A stretch of DNA of 64,000 nt. Source: Arthrobacter sp. Soil762. Lineage in GTDB: Bacteria; Actinomycetota; Actinomycetes; Actinomycetales; Micrococcaceae. Every line of letters starts with the position of its first letter. The first letter of the stretch is position 1. The translations under genes were made by a program, and so were the position numbers. Under the pieces are notes generated by a model. It did not search any database, was not told the origin of the DNA, and worked only from the letters and a program-made list of their open reading frames with translations. The stretch spans positions 175,914-239,913 of the forward strand of contig NZ_LMSG01000023.1 of assembly GCF_001428335.1 (NCBI RefSeq), written 5' to 3'. This document shows, one piece after another, positions 1 to 7,191 of the stretch.

Positions 1-165
1 CCGTGAGATCTCGGCCAGCCCGTCCAGGAAACCATCCGCCACCCGGCGCAGCGGATCAGCGTCCCCGGAACCGGAGGAATCGGTCCCGCCACGGAGCACC
101 ACGGCAAGCTCAGCGAAAGACACCGCAAGGGCCTCCGCCGTCGCCACAGCCGCTCTGCTATCCAT
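1..165 (-). CDS. N-terminal fragment of a probable DUF222/HNH endonuclease-type protein (cut by window edge)
   Basis: An open frame starts with ATG at 165 and runs leftwards off the window without a stop (55 codons visible). The peptide begins MDSRAAVATAEALAVSFAEL and continues with a VADGFLDGLAEISR stretch. That pattern (short acidic start, helical segment, then a 'DGLAEISRLEA'-like stretch) resembles the N-terminus of the DUF222 proteins with C-terminal HNH nuclease domains that are abundant in Arthrobacter. The HNH motif itself lies outside the window, so the family call is an inference from the first 55 residues. Confidence 0.5.
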   Translation of the reverse strand, partial: MDSRAAVATAEALAVSFAELAVVLRGGTDSSGSGDADPLRRVADGFLDGLAEISR

Positions 166-338
166 ACCCACAGCATCCCAGCAGGGTGTGACAATAACGG
201 CGAAGCTGAATCGCTATGTGCATAACTCTGCGGCCGGAGGACCTCTCGTCGGAATTCGGGCATAGAACCGCGCCACGAGTGGGCTGGACGCGCGCCGTTT
301 TGTGGATGGGCGGCATGCTCCGGTAACCTATTCAGGTT

Positions 339-428
339 GGTGACGTGTCCGAGCGGCCGAAGGTGCAACACTCGAAATGTTGTTTGGTGTCAAAGCCAAC
401 GTGGGTTCAAATCCCACCGTCACCGCCA
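339..428 (+). tRNA. tRNA-Ser (anticodon CGA), CCA encoded
   Basis: A 90-nt class II tRNA. The acceptor stem GGTGACG (339-345) pairs with CGTCACC (418-424), followed by discriminator G and an encoded CCA (426-428). The anticodon stem CAACA/TGTTG encloses CTCGAAA, giving anticodon CGA, which reads UCG serine codons. A long variable arm follows (TTTGGTGTCAAAGCCAAC) and the T loop is GTTCAAATC. The long variable arm is diagnostic of Ser/Leu/Tyr-type tRNAs, and the CGA anticodon fixes serine. Confidence 0.97.
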
Positions 429-438
429 ATTGGCAAGG

Positions 439-483
439 CCCCTGCTTCCCTTTATGAACAAAGAGAAGTGGGGGTTTTGTTTT
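439..483 (+). terminator. Probable intrinsic terminator of the tRNA-Ser gene
   Basis: An imperfect stem (CCCC-TG-CTTC-C-CTTT against AAAG-A-GAAG-T-GGGG, loop ATGAAC) is followed by the T-rich tract TTTTGTTTT, about 10 nt after the CCA end of the tRNA. Confidence 0.65.
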
Positions 484-611
484 GCCCAAACTTGGCCACT
501 TGATTTGCTGAGGTGGCCGTACGTCGTGGAACGCGGAACCTGAAGCAGGTCGGTTATGCGTTGGACAGTGCTATGCGCTGGACAGGATGGTCGCCAGCGC
601 ACGTACGCCGA

Positions 612-645
612 CTGGAGGCCGCCCCGTCGGCGGGGCGGCCTCCAG
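612..645 (-). terminator. Perfect 15-bp hairpin at the 3' end of the PfpI-like gene
   Basis: CTGGAGGCCGCCCCG (612-626) is exactly complementary to 631-645 with a 4-nt loop. It lies 20 bp past the stop codon of the leftward gene ending at 665. There is no long T run on either strand, so it is either a strong GC hairpin terminator or an mRNA 3'-end stabiliser. Confidence 0.65.
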
Positions 646-664
646 TTTCAGTGCGCTGCGGGCG

Positions 665-1444
665 TTAGTGCTCGGCGCCTGCTGCAGCAGCCTTCTTGGC
701 GCTCTTCTCGGCATCCTTTTCGGCGCGCAGCGCCTCCGCCACGTGCTGCTCCTCGGCTTTTTCCTGGTGGATGACCTCTGCCAGAAGCTTCTCCATCTCC
801 TTGGCCACGCCGGCCGCTGAGGCCGGGTTCTGACCGGTCACCAGCCGGTCGTCGACTACGACCATTTCCTCAAAGACACCAGCGGAGACGTGGGTCGCGC
901 CCTGTTCCTCAAGCCGGTCTGCCAAAAAGAACGGGATGACCTTGTCCTTCCCTGCGGCAACCTCCTCGTCGTTGGTGAAGGCAGCGACCTTCCTGGCCTC
1001 GACCAGCCGAAAGCCGTTGGCCAACTCGACCTTCAGCAGTCCGGCCGGCCCGTGACAGACAGCACCCACCACACCGCCGGCGTTGTAGACGCTGGCTACG
1101 AGGTTCTGCAAGCCTTCGCTGTCCGGGAAGTCCCACATGGTGCCATGGCCTCCCACGAGGAAGACGGCGTCGTACTGGTCGGGATCAACGACGTCCACGC
1201 GGGCAGTGTTGTAGAGACCGGCGCGCGTGGTCTCGTCCTCCGTGAAGGCGACCTGGATGGGATCTTTTGAGTCCACCTCGTCGCGCGGGGGCTGGCCGCC
1301 CTTGATGGAAGCGAAGTCGACGAAGTGCCCGGAATCCTTGAAGACCTTCCAGGGATGTGCAGCCTCGGCCACGTTGTACCCGGTCTTCTCTCCGGTATCG
1401 CCGATCTCGGAAACGCTGGTCAGTACCATAAGGATTTTCTTCAT
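665..1444 (-). CDS. DJ-1/PfpI family type 1 glutamine amidotransferase-like protein (Hsp31-type)
   Basis: A 259-aa cytosolic protein of the DJ-1/PfpI superfamily. The nucleophile elbow GAVCHGPAG carries Cys130-His131, and the upstream VGGHGTMWDF loop (about residues 98-105) is the conserved GGHG segment of the Hsp31/class I glutamine amidotransferase-like group. Members of this group act as glyoxalase III, deglycase-like or holdase enzymes; which one cannot be told here. The last ~40 residues are a charged Ala/Lys/Glu-rich tail (HQEKAEEQHVAEALRAEKD) that the core fold does not need. The start at 1444 is chosen because AAGGAG stands 6 nt upstream; an upstream in-frame ATG at 1471 has no such site. 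It is a single gene, with a hairpin just past its stop. Confidence 0.88.
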   Translation of the reverse strand: MKKILMVLTSVSEIGDTGEKTGYNVAEAAHPWKVFKDSGHFVDFASIKGGQPPRDEVDSKDPIQVAFTEDETTRAGLYNTARVDVVDPDQYDAVFLVGGHGTMWDFPDSEGLQNLVASVYNAGGVVGAVCHGPAGLLKVELANGFRLVEARKVAAFTNDEEVAAGKDKVIPFFLADRLEEQGATHVSAGVFEEMVVVDDRLVTGQNPASAAGVAKEMEKLLAEVIHQEKAEEQHVAEALRAEKDAEKSAKKAAAAGAEH

Positions 1445-1606
1445 GAAGTGCTCCTTCCGTCTAACTTCCACCCTACGCCCAGCCCCATTCGGGCCCTCCC
1501 TCCCCGTCTTGGACGGTGGCGGTCGTCGGCGCCTCGAATCGCCCGGACGAGGCCTCCTCGGCCGCAGTCAACTGGCCTTTGTTGTACCCGAGAGACGGCT
1601 CCTCCG

Positions 1607-1951
1607 TTAGAGCTTGTCCGTCCTGTCATCTCCCTTGTGCCCGCCGCGCAGGTTCTCCTGGACCTTGCCGAAGAGGTCCTTAATGGTGGATTCGGTATTT
1701 GTCAGCATGTCGGGCTGCAAATACACGCGCTGGCTCCCGGGAATGCCGTAACTGGATTGCAGGCCGCCGCTTCCTTCCACCCCCTGCAGGGCGATGGTCA
1801 CACTGCCTTCCTTGCGCGCAATGGCCGCGATCTTTCCGAACACCAGCGTGAAGTCGTCCGGCTCAAAACTAACTGTCTGACCCACGTGGGTCCTGTTGAG
1901 TTCGCTGGCCGGGGTGGCTTTCTCGTTGCCAGTTCCTGAGTAGTTCATCAT
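1607..1951 (-). CDS. Conserved hypothetical protein, 114 aa
   Basis: I do not recognise the family. It encodes a 114-aa soluble protein with a mixed beta-rich middle (VSFEPDDFTLVFGKIAAIARK, roughly residues 27-47), a Gly/Ser-rich loop and a basic Asp/Lys-rich C-terminus (GGHKGDDRTDKL). There is no signal peptide or membrane segment. Two consecutive ATG codons (1951 and 1948) follow AGGGAG; spacing favours the second (6 nt against 3), so the true product may lack the first Met. The gene stands alone, followed by the next leftward gene ~160 bp downstream. Confidence 0.65.
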   Translation of the reverse strand: MMNYSGTGNEKATPASELNRTHVGQTVSFEPDDFTLVFGKIAAIARKEGSVTIALQGVEGSGGLQSSYGIPGSQRVYLQPDMLTNTESTIKDLFGKVQENLRGGHKGDDRTDKL

Positions 1952-2383
1952 GTGCTCCCTGAGGTGGTGGGCGACTTACGCCAGCAGTCTAGCCCCGCCC
2001 CATGACGCGGTACATGGCCCTACTGGATGCCTGCACAAACGGGTGCGGCAAGCGTGGTCACATCCTCCATTGAGCAGACCGGGTCCCTTCGGGTTGGATG
2101 AATTGGACCGGCCCACCTGACCGGCACCCGATCATTAAGGAAGAACCGTGACTTCGATGACGAATCGCGCTATTCGGCGGCCGCAGACTCTTCCAGGTCA
2201 GCGACCAGGTCAGCGAGGGCCCCGAACTCCCATGGAGTCAGCCGTGACCGATCCCTGCCCCGACGACTGTCACTACTGCTCGGGCCCCGAGACAGACTGA
2301 CTCCGAGCGCACAGGTTGGGCAGCGGACGCCAGCCCTGCAAGACTGGGTCCTGAACCGCCGTCGACCTGCCAGGAGCCGCCGC
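1952..2383. other. 432-bp stretch without a confident gene
   Basis: Between the 114-aa hypothetical gene and the nitronate monooxygenase I see no RNA gene, repeat or strong palindrome. It contains one weak small open frame (2148-2300, listed separately). A leftward frame at 2170-2442 overlaps the monooxygenase start and has no good start site. The region presumably holds divergent promoters, but I cannot place -10/-35 boxes with confidence. Confidence 0.5.
2148..2300 (+). CDS. Possible 50-aa cysteine-containing microprotein
   Basis: GTG at 2148 is preceded by AAGGAAG at 6-nt spacing, and the frame ends with TGA at 2298-2300. The N-terminal half is basic (TNRAIRRPQ); the C-terminus is acidic with three cysteines, DPCPDDCHYCSGPETD, a spacing (CxxxCxxC) that could bind a metal. 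It ends 83 bp upstream of the nitronate monooxygenase start. Nothing but the ribosome binding site and the Cys cluster supports it, so it may be spurious. Confidence 0.28.
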   Translation: MTSMTNRAIRRPQTLPGQRPGQRGPRTPMESAVTDPCPDDCHYCSGPETD

Positions 2384-3460
2384 ATGACGCCCGAGAACAG
2401 CACCTCAGCCAGCCCAAACCGGATCACCGAACTGTTCGGCACGGACGTTCCGGTGGTGCTGGGCCCATTCGGCGGAGTGTCTTCCGTGGAGCTGACAGCA
2501 GCCGTAAGCGACGGCGGCGGGCTGGGTTCCTACGGCCTCTACGGTTACGGCGCCGACGCCATCCGGAACACGGCGGCTGAGCTGAGGAAGGCAACGGCGA
2601 AGCCGTTCGCCCTCAACCTCTGGATTCCCACCGGCGACGAAGCCACGTCACTCCCCCAGACGGCCTTCGACCAGTACCTCGAAACCCTGAAGCCCTACTT
2701 CGACGAACTGGGCCTTCCCCTTCCGCACATGCCGGACCGCTACCTGCCCGACTACGAAGAGCAGGTGGAGGCAACCCTGGCGGCGGGTCCCGCCGTCGTC
2801 AGCTTTGTGTTCGGTGTGCCCGCGCCGGAACTGGTCGAGGCGGCGCACCGGCGTGGAATTGCCGTGGTGGGCACCGCCACCACGGCCGAGGAAGCCGTTG
2901 CCCTGGAAGCCGGCGGCGTCGATGCCGTGGTTGCCAGCGGCATGGAATCCGGCGGCCACCGCGTCTCGTTCCTGAAGCCCGCGGAGGAGTCCCTGATCGG
3001 AACGTTCGCGTTGGTGCCGCAGGTGGCGGATGCCGTCACGATCCCGGTCATCGCCGCCGGGGGCATTGCGGACCGCCGCGGATACGCTGCCGCACGGGCC
3101 CTCGGCGCCGACGCGGTCCAGGTGGGCTCTGCGTTCCTGGCCACCCGCGAATCTGCGGCCGTTCCGGCCTACAGAGCCGTCCTCCACAGCCCCGCCGCGC
3201 GGGAAACTGTGCTGACCAGGGCCCTCAGCGGACGGCTTGCCCGCGGTATCCCCAACCGCATCATCGCCGAACTCACGGAGAGAAGAATAGCCCCGTTCCC
3301 CGCCCAAAACTGGCTCACCGGCCGCTTCCGCCCACAGGCAGCCGCCCAGGGAAACACAGAACTTATGTCGCTGTGGGCGGGGCAGGCTACCTCACTGATC
3401 CGGCACGACTCGGCCGCTGATGTCCTGGCCGAACTGCTCGCCGGCAGCCCGGCTTTGTAA
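2384..3460 (+). CDS. Nitronate monooxygenase (2-nitropropane dioxygenase family)
   Basis: A 358-aa FMN-dependent TIM-barrel enzyme. Nitronate monooxygenases oxidise alkyl nitronates such as propionate 3-nitronate, releasing nitrite. Family motifs seen are the N-terminal GPFGGVSS loop (about 27-34), the ASGMESGGHR segment (184-193) with the conserved His192, and the FMN-phosphate loop AAGGIADRRGYAAA (224-237) followed by GADAVQVGSAFL. The start ATG at 2384 follows AGGAG by 8 nt. The length is usual for the family. It is followed after about 70 bp by an unrelated unknown gene on the same strand, so co-transcription is possible. The physiological substrate cannot be told from sequence. Confidence 0.88.
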   Translation: MTPENSTSASPNRITELFGTDVPVVLGPFGGVSSVELTAAVSDGGGLGSYGLYGYGADAIRNTAAELRKATAKPFALNLWIPTGDEATSLPQTAFDQYLETLKPYFDELGLPLPHMPDRYLPDYEEQVEATLAAGPAVVSFVFGVPAPELVEAAHRRGIAVVGTATTAEEAVALEAGGVDAVVASGMESGGHRVSFLKPAEESLIGTFALVPQVADAVTIPVIAAGGIADRRGYAAARALGADAVQVGSAFLATRESAAVPAYRAVLHSPAARETVLTRALSGRLARGIPNRIIAELTERRIAPFPAQNWLTGRFRPQAAAQGNTELMSLWAGQATSLIRHDSAADVLAELLAGSPAL

Positions 3461-3530
3461 GCTCGATACATCCGCGGTTGTCCCAGGCAGCGAACCTGGG
3501 GCGAGCGCCCGTTCACACCGGAGGCAACCC

Positions 3531-4892
3531 TTGACCAAAAAGACCGGAAAATCCAAGGGCAGGAGCAAGGACCGGCGGCACCTCAAGGCCGTACCGTCGA
3601 CCCCCAAGATGCCCCTGCAACTGGTGATGAACCATCGCGTGATTGATTCCATGGCTGTTGATTTCATTCAGTGGAACGCGGCTGAAGCCCCTGATCCTGC
3701 CGATGCCTTCGAGTGCCTGGGGCTGATCAAACTCTTCCTCACGGCGCAGCACGCCGTCAACGGTTCGAGTTCGGCCACCGCTATCGACAGTGACGGCGTG
3801 GAGCAGGCGGCCGGAGCAATCGCGGTGTCGTTGGACCCCGATGAAATGGAGGAGGCCTTCGACGACATCTACTTCGCCCTGCACTCGTATATCCACTTCC
3901 TGAAAGGGACCGGCCGCTGGAGCGGCACGGACGCCGCCTTCGAGGAACTCCATTCAGCGCTGGGAAGAGGAATCGCCGCGGCAGTCCCGCAACTGCCGGA
4001 TATCCAGGTACCTGACCTCAGCGAAGAACACCAGGATGCTGCGTTTAATGCCATGCCGCTGATCCAGCGGGCCACGTCCCTGCTGGACTGGATCGGAACC
4101 GGCAAGGAAGTCACCAGCACGGGCGCCCTGCGGCTGAAGGACATCGAGCCGGCAGCCGCAGCCGTAGGGGTCCAGGCCCGTGGAAAACGGGCGGCGAGTC
4201 GGGCGGTGCCACTTTTCGATCTGGAAACTGCCGGGAACCAGCCCGAAACGCTGTTGGAAGTCGGCACCATGCACGACGTGCCGGTTCTCCGCGAAATCTG
4301 GTCAGCCCTAGTGGGGGCAGACCTGATCAGGGTCGGGTCCACCAAAGCCGTTCCCGGCCCGGAAGCATCCGCCTGGAACAGCACGGATACCGAGGAACGG
4401 CTGAATATCCGCCGGATGCTTTCGGTGGTCCTCCTGGTCGGCGTGCTCACCGAGGAGGGCCAGGTGTGGGACCAGGAAGCGGTGGCCGCGATTCTGCTGG
4501 GCGTCCTCGCCTATGGCACCACCGATGAACCGATGCCCGTGGCGGACCTCGAAAAGTTGGCGTCGCCGGACCTTGAGGGCGCCTTGCTTCCGGAGGCAGG
4601 CGTCGAAGACACCGAACTCGACGAAGCGGGCCTCGAAGACTCAGCACTCGAAGAGATTTACGCGTCGTACGCAGCCCTGCAGGCACAGCAGAAGTTGTCC
4701 CTGCTCGCCGAACTGGGATTAGTGGAGGCGGCGACTGATTACCGCATTCCCCCGGTGGCCATCCAGTGCCTCGACCTGGCTATGGGTTTCTTGAAGTTGG
4801 CAGACGACCCATCCGACGCCACAGAATCCCCGTCCAACGTGATAGCGCTGCACGGCCCGTCACACACCGGCGGCCCGCCCAACGGCCGGTAG
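3531..4892 (+). CDS. Hypothetical protein, 453 aa, TTG start
   Basis: I do not recognise the family. The start is a TTG at 3531, chosen because GGAGG lies 6 nt upstream and the peptide then begins with a basic tail (TKKTGKSKGRSKDRRHLKAV). The remainder is soluble, mostly alpha-helical and acidic, with a conserved-looking segment around MNHRVIDSMAVDFIQWNAAE and an Asp/Glu/Leu-rich stretch (VEDTELDEAGLEDSALEEI) near residues 360-380 that looks like an imperfect 10-residue repeat. There are no transmembrane segments or catalytic motifs. It sits 70 bp behind the nitronate monooxygenase and 76 bp before a membrane protein gene. Confidence 0.7.
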   Translation: MTKKTGKSKGRSKDRRHLKAVPSTPKMPLQLVMNHRVIDSMAVDFIQWNAAEAPDPADAFECLGLIKLFLTAQHAVNGSSSATAIDSDGVEQAAGAIAVSLDPDEMEEAFDDIYFALHSYIHFLKGTGRWSGTDAAFEELHSALGRGIAAAVPQLPDIQVPDLSEEHQDAAFNAMPLIQRATSLLDWIGTGKEVTSTGALRLKDIEPAAAAVGVQARGKRAASRAVPLFDLETAGNQPETLLEVGTMHDVPVLREIWSALVGADLIRVGSTKAVPGPEASAWNSTDTEERLNIRRMLSVVLLVGVLTEEGQVWDQEAVAAILLGVLAYGTTDEPMPVADLEKLASPDLEGALLPEAGVEDTELDEAGLEDSALEEIYASYAALQAQQKLSLLAELGLVEAATDYRIPPVAIQCLDLAMGFLKLADDPSDATESPSNVIALHGPSHTGGPPNGR

Positions 4893-4968
4893 AATCTGAA
4901 CGTTTGCAGAAGGACACTGGCAGAACACTGCTGTTGCCCGTCACTGGCGACTGAAATCAGGAGGATCC

Positions 4969-5592
4969 GTGCGCACCAACCACGCCCGGCCGCCCTTCCA
5001 TTTCCTTCGCGCCGCCTCCCTGTCCACGGGAGTCCTGACTCTTGCCGGAGGCGCCCACGTGGCCGGCGGCGGCGACCTTCCCGCCCCGGGCATCCTGCTG
5101 GCCGTGCTCGCGCTGACAGTACTGGCAGCCACCACTGCCACGAGGCTGCGGCTCAGTTTTCCGGCCATGCTCAGCGTCCTCGGCGCGGGACAGTTCATCC
5201 TGCACGAAGCCTTCACGGCCTTCAGTTCGTCGGGCACGACTGTGGGAACGGCCGCCTCCGGGCTCCATAACGCCCACTTCGCCGGCGCCACCGCGCCCGT
5301 CATCACTGCCACCGGACACGTCCACGATGCAGGATCCGCGGGCATCCTGATGCTCCTGACCCACACACTCGCCACCGGCGCGTGCGCCCTCCTGCTTGCC
5401 AGGGGCGAGGCCGCACTGTGGGCACTGGCCGCGTGGCTGAGGCCCCTCGTCCGGCTCCCCGAAACAGTAACGCCCGACGCCGGCACGCCGCGTGCGGTGC
5501 CCGGCCCACCGGCGGTTCTCCCCCTCCGCCCCTGGCGGAACCTCAGGCAACACAGCCGACGCGGCCCGCCTTCCGCCGTCGTACTTTCCTGA
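4969..5592 (+). CDS. His-containing membrane protein upstream of YcnI
   Basis: A 207-aa membrane protein with about four hydrophobic segments (roughly residues 13-32, 40-58, 65-85, 117-140) and a basic Pro/Arg-rich cytoplasmic tail. Histidines lie in or near the membrane segments (LHEAF, HNAHF, HVHDAG, LLTHTLAT), a pattern suggesting metal handling. The start is GTG at 4969 behind a strong CAGGAGG site. The next gene, 89 bp downstream on the same strand, is a YcnI-family protein; YcnI genes elsewhere sit with copper transport genes, so a role in copper homeostasis is inferred from context. No experimental function is known to me. Confidence 0.72.
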   Translation: MRTNHARPPFHFLRAASLSTGVLTLAGGAHVAGGGDLPAPGILLAVLALTVLAATTATRLRLSFPAMLSVLGAGQFILHEAFTAFSSSGTTVGTAASGLHNAHFAGATAPVITATGHVHDAGSAGILMLLTHTLATGACALLLARGEAALWALAAWLRPLVRLPETVTPDAGTPRAVPGPPAVLPLRPWRNLRQHSRRGPPSAVVLS

Positions 5593-5680
5593 CTCCGCCC
5601 GCACCGCACTTCCGCAGGCCGCGGGCCCCATCCCGTACTTCCGCACGCCCCCACCCTGCGTGCGTCCGAAAGGCAACCCC

Positions 5681-6442
5681 ATGACCACCATCTTCCTTCG
5701 CCGCACCATCGCCTCAGCGGCAGCCACCGGCGGCGCAGCCGTCCTGATCCTGACCGCAGCAGCAGGGGCGTCCGCCCACGTCGGCGTCAAGCCGGACAAG
5801 ACTGACGCCAACTCGTATGCCCTGCTGACCTTCGGCATCCCGCACGGCTGCGAGGAGTCCGGCACCACCAAGGTGGCCATCAACCTCCCAGCCGAACTCA
5901 ACGACGCCCAGCCCACAGTGAACCCCAACTGGACCGTTGAAAAGGTGACCGAACAGCTCGCCGAGCCGAAGAAACTGGCCGACGGCACGTCCATCACAAA
6001 GCGCACCAGCCAGATTGTGTACACGGCCAAGGCTCCGCTGGAGCACGAGCTGCGCGATGCCCTGGTGCTGTCGGTCAAGCTGCCCGACGCGGCCGGGTCC
6101 ACGCTCTACTTCCCCACGCTGCAGTCGTGCGAAACGGGGCAGACTGACTGGTCGGAGATCGCCGAGGACGGCCAGGACCCGCACTCCCTGAAGGCGCCGG
6201 CGCCGTCCATCACCATCACCGCGGCGGCCAGCGCAGGCGGCCACGGCGCTGCTTCCGCGGCGCACACCACCGAGGCTCCGGCCACCGCCAACCACGCCAC
6301 CGAGCAGGCAGCCGTGGTGACTGACAGCGGCGCGGACGCCCGCAGCTGGGCGGGGCTTGCCGCCGGTCTCGGCGGCCTCGCCCTGGGCGGGGTGGCCTTC
6401 GCGCGCAACGGCTCGAAGCGCCGGCAGGAATCCGCCACGTAA
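5681..6442 (+). CDS. YcnI family (DUF1775) copper-binding-type exported protein
   Basis: 253 aa. It has an N-terminal signal peptide (basic MTTIFLRRTIAS, then a hydrophobic run ending ...GASAHVGV, about residue 33, so the mature protein would begin near His), a beta-sandwich DUF1775 domain (about 33-170), an Ala/His-rich linker, and a C-terminal membrane anchor (SWAGLAAGLGGLALGGVAFA) before a basic end. In YcnI of Bacillus subtilis the N-terminal His and a Trp bind copper; here His follows the predicted cleavage site and Trp occurs at PNWTVEKV. The start ATG 5681 has only a weak site (AAGG). It is probably co-expressed with the upstream membrane protein and is followed by a strong terminator. 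Confidence 0.87.
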   Translation: MTTIFLRRTIASAAATGGAAVLILTAAAGASAHVGVKPDKTDANSYALLTFGIPHGCEESGTTKVAINLPAELNDAQPTVNPNWTVEKVTEQLAEPKKLADGTSITKRTSQIVYTAKAPLEHELRDALVLSVKLPDAAGSTLYFPTLQSCETGQTDWSEIAEDGQDPHSLKAPAPSITITAAASAGGHGAASAAHTTEAPATANHATEQAAVVTDSGADARSWAGLAAGLGGLALGGVAFARNGSKRRQESAT

Positions 6443-6449
6443 CATCGCG

Positions 6450-6490
6450 GGATTTGATGCCCGGATGATCACAATCCGGGCATCAAATCC
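6450..6490 (+). terminator. Perfect 17-bp stem terminator after ycnI-like gene
   Basis: GGATTTGATGCCCGGAT (6450-6466) pairs exactly with 6474-6490 across a 7-nt loop. It starts 7 bp after the YcnI stop codon. No T run follows; a strong GC-rich hairpin alone is common for terminators in this group. Confidence 0.75.
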
Positions 6491-6546
6491 TCCTGCGGGC
6501 CCGTGGCATCGTTGACTCCCGTCACAGCAGCAACAAAGGTGGTGCC

Positions 6547-7167
6547 ATGACGTCTCTGCGCATTTCACAAGGGTTTGTTATTACGACGGCGGTCGCGGCG
6601 GCGGCGCTGATGCTCACCGCCTGCGGACCGAGCCAGCCGCAGACGCAGGGGACGACGACGCCGGGGACGAACTCCGCCAGCCCGTCCACTGCGCCGGCAA
6701 CTCCGGACGCGTCCGCGTCGCCGTCGGCAACCAACACCCAGGCCGGTCCCGCGCTCTGCAAAGCGGCCACACTGTCGGCGGCTACCGATGCGTCCGGCGG
6801 GGGCGCGGCGGGCAGCGTCTACATGAAGCTGAACCTTACGAATACGGGCACGGAGCCCTGCCTGCTCAAGGGCTACCCGGGGGTGTCGCTGACTGCCAAC
6901 GCCGACGGTGCACCGATTGGTGCGGCGGCAACCCGCGACGAATCCACCCCCGTCGCAGACGTCCTGCTGGCGCCCGGCCAGACCGGAACCGCTGTCCTCC
7001 GCTACACCCAGGCCGCGAATTACAGCGACTGCACACTGACGGACGCGGCCGGTTACCGCATCTACCCGCCCGAAGACACAGCGTCATTGTTCCTGCCCCA
7101 GCCCACCAGCGCGTGCACTAATGCGAACATCGCCCTCCTGAGCGTCGGAGCCTTCCAGCCTGCCTGA
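6547..7167 (+). CDS. DUF4232 domain lipoprotein
   Basis: 206 aa. The signal peptide ends in a lipobox LTAC (Cys26), then comes a Thr/Pro/Ser-rich linker of ~45 residues and a single DUF4232 domain from about residue 70 to the end. Typical DUF4232 features seen are an initial Cys (ALCKAATLS), LNLTNTGTEPCLLKGYPGVSL and a closing CTNANIALL. This is a beta-rich extracellular domain, common in actinobacteria, of unknown role. It is expressed alone, and convergent with the GH32 gene whose stop is only 24 bp away. Confidence 0.88.
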   Translation: MTSLRISQGFVITTAVAAAALMLTACGPSQPQTQGTTTPGTNSASPSTAPATPDASASPSATNTQAGPALCKAATLSAATDASGGGAAGSVYMKLNLTNTGTEPCLLKGYPGVSLTANADGAPIGAAATRDESTPVADVLLAPGQTGTAVLRYTQAANYSDCTLTDAAGYRIYPPEDTASLFLPQPTSACTNANIALLSVGAFQPA

Positions 7168-7191
7168 AAAGGCCGTGACCACGAATTGGAG

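Noticed and set aside
339..428. Integration of an island at the tRNA-Ser 3' end
   Set aside because: No repeated copy of the tRNA 3' end was noticed downstream in the window and no integrase or phage gene follows.
2170..2442. Leftward 90-codon open frame overlapping the nitronate monooxygenase start
   Set aside because: Its ATG lies inside the monooxygenase coding sequence, there is no ribosome binding site, and its first half is Arg/Ser-rich as expected of an antisense frame. Only its last residues look protein-like.
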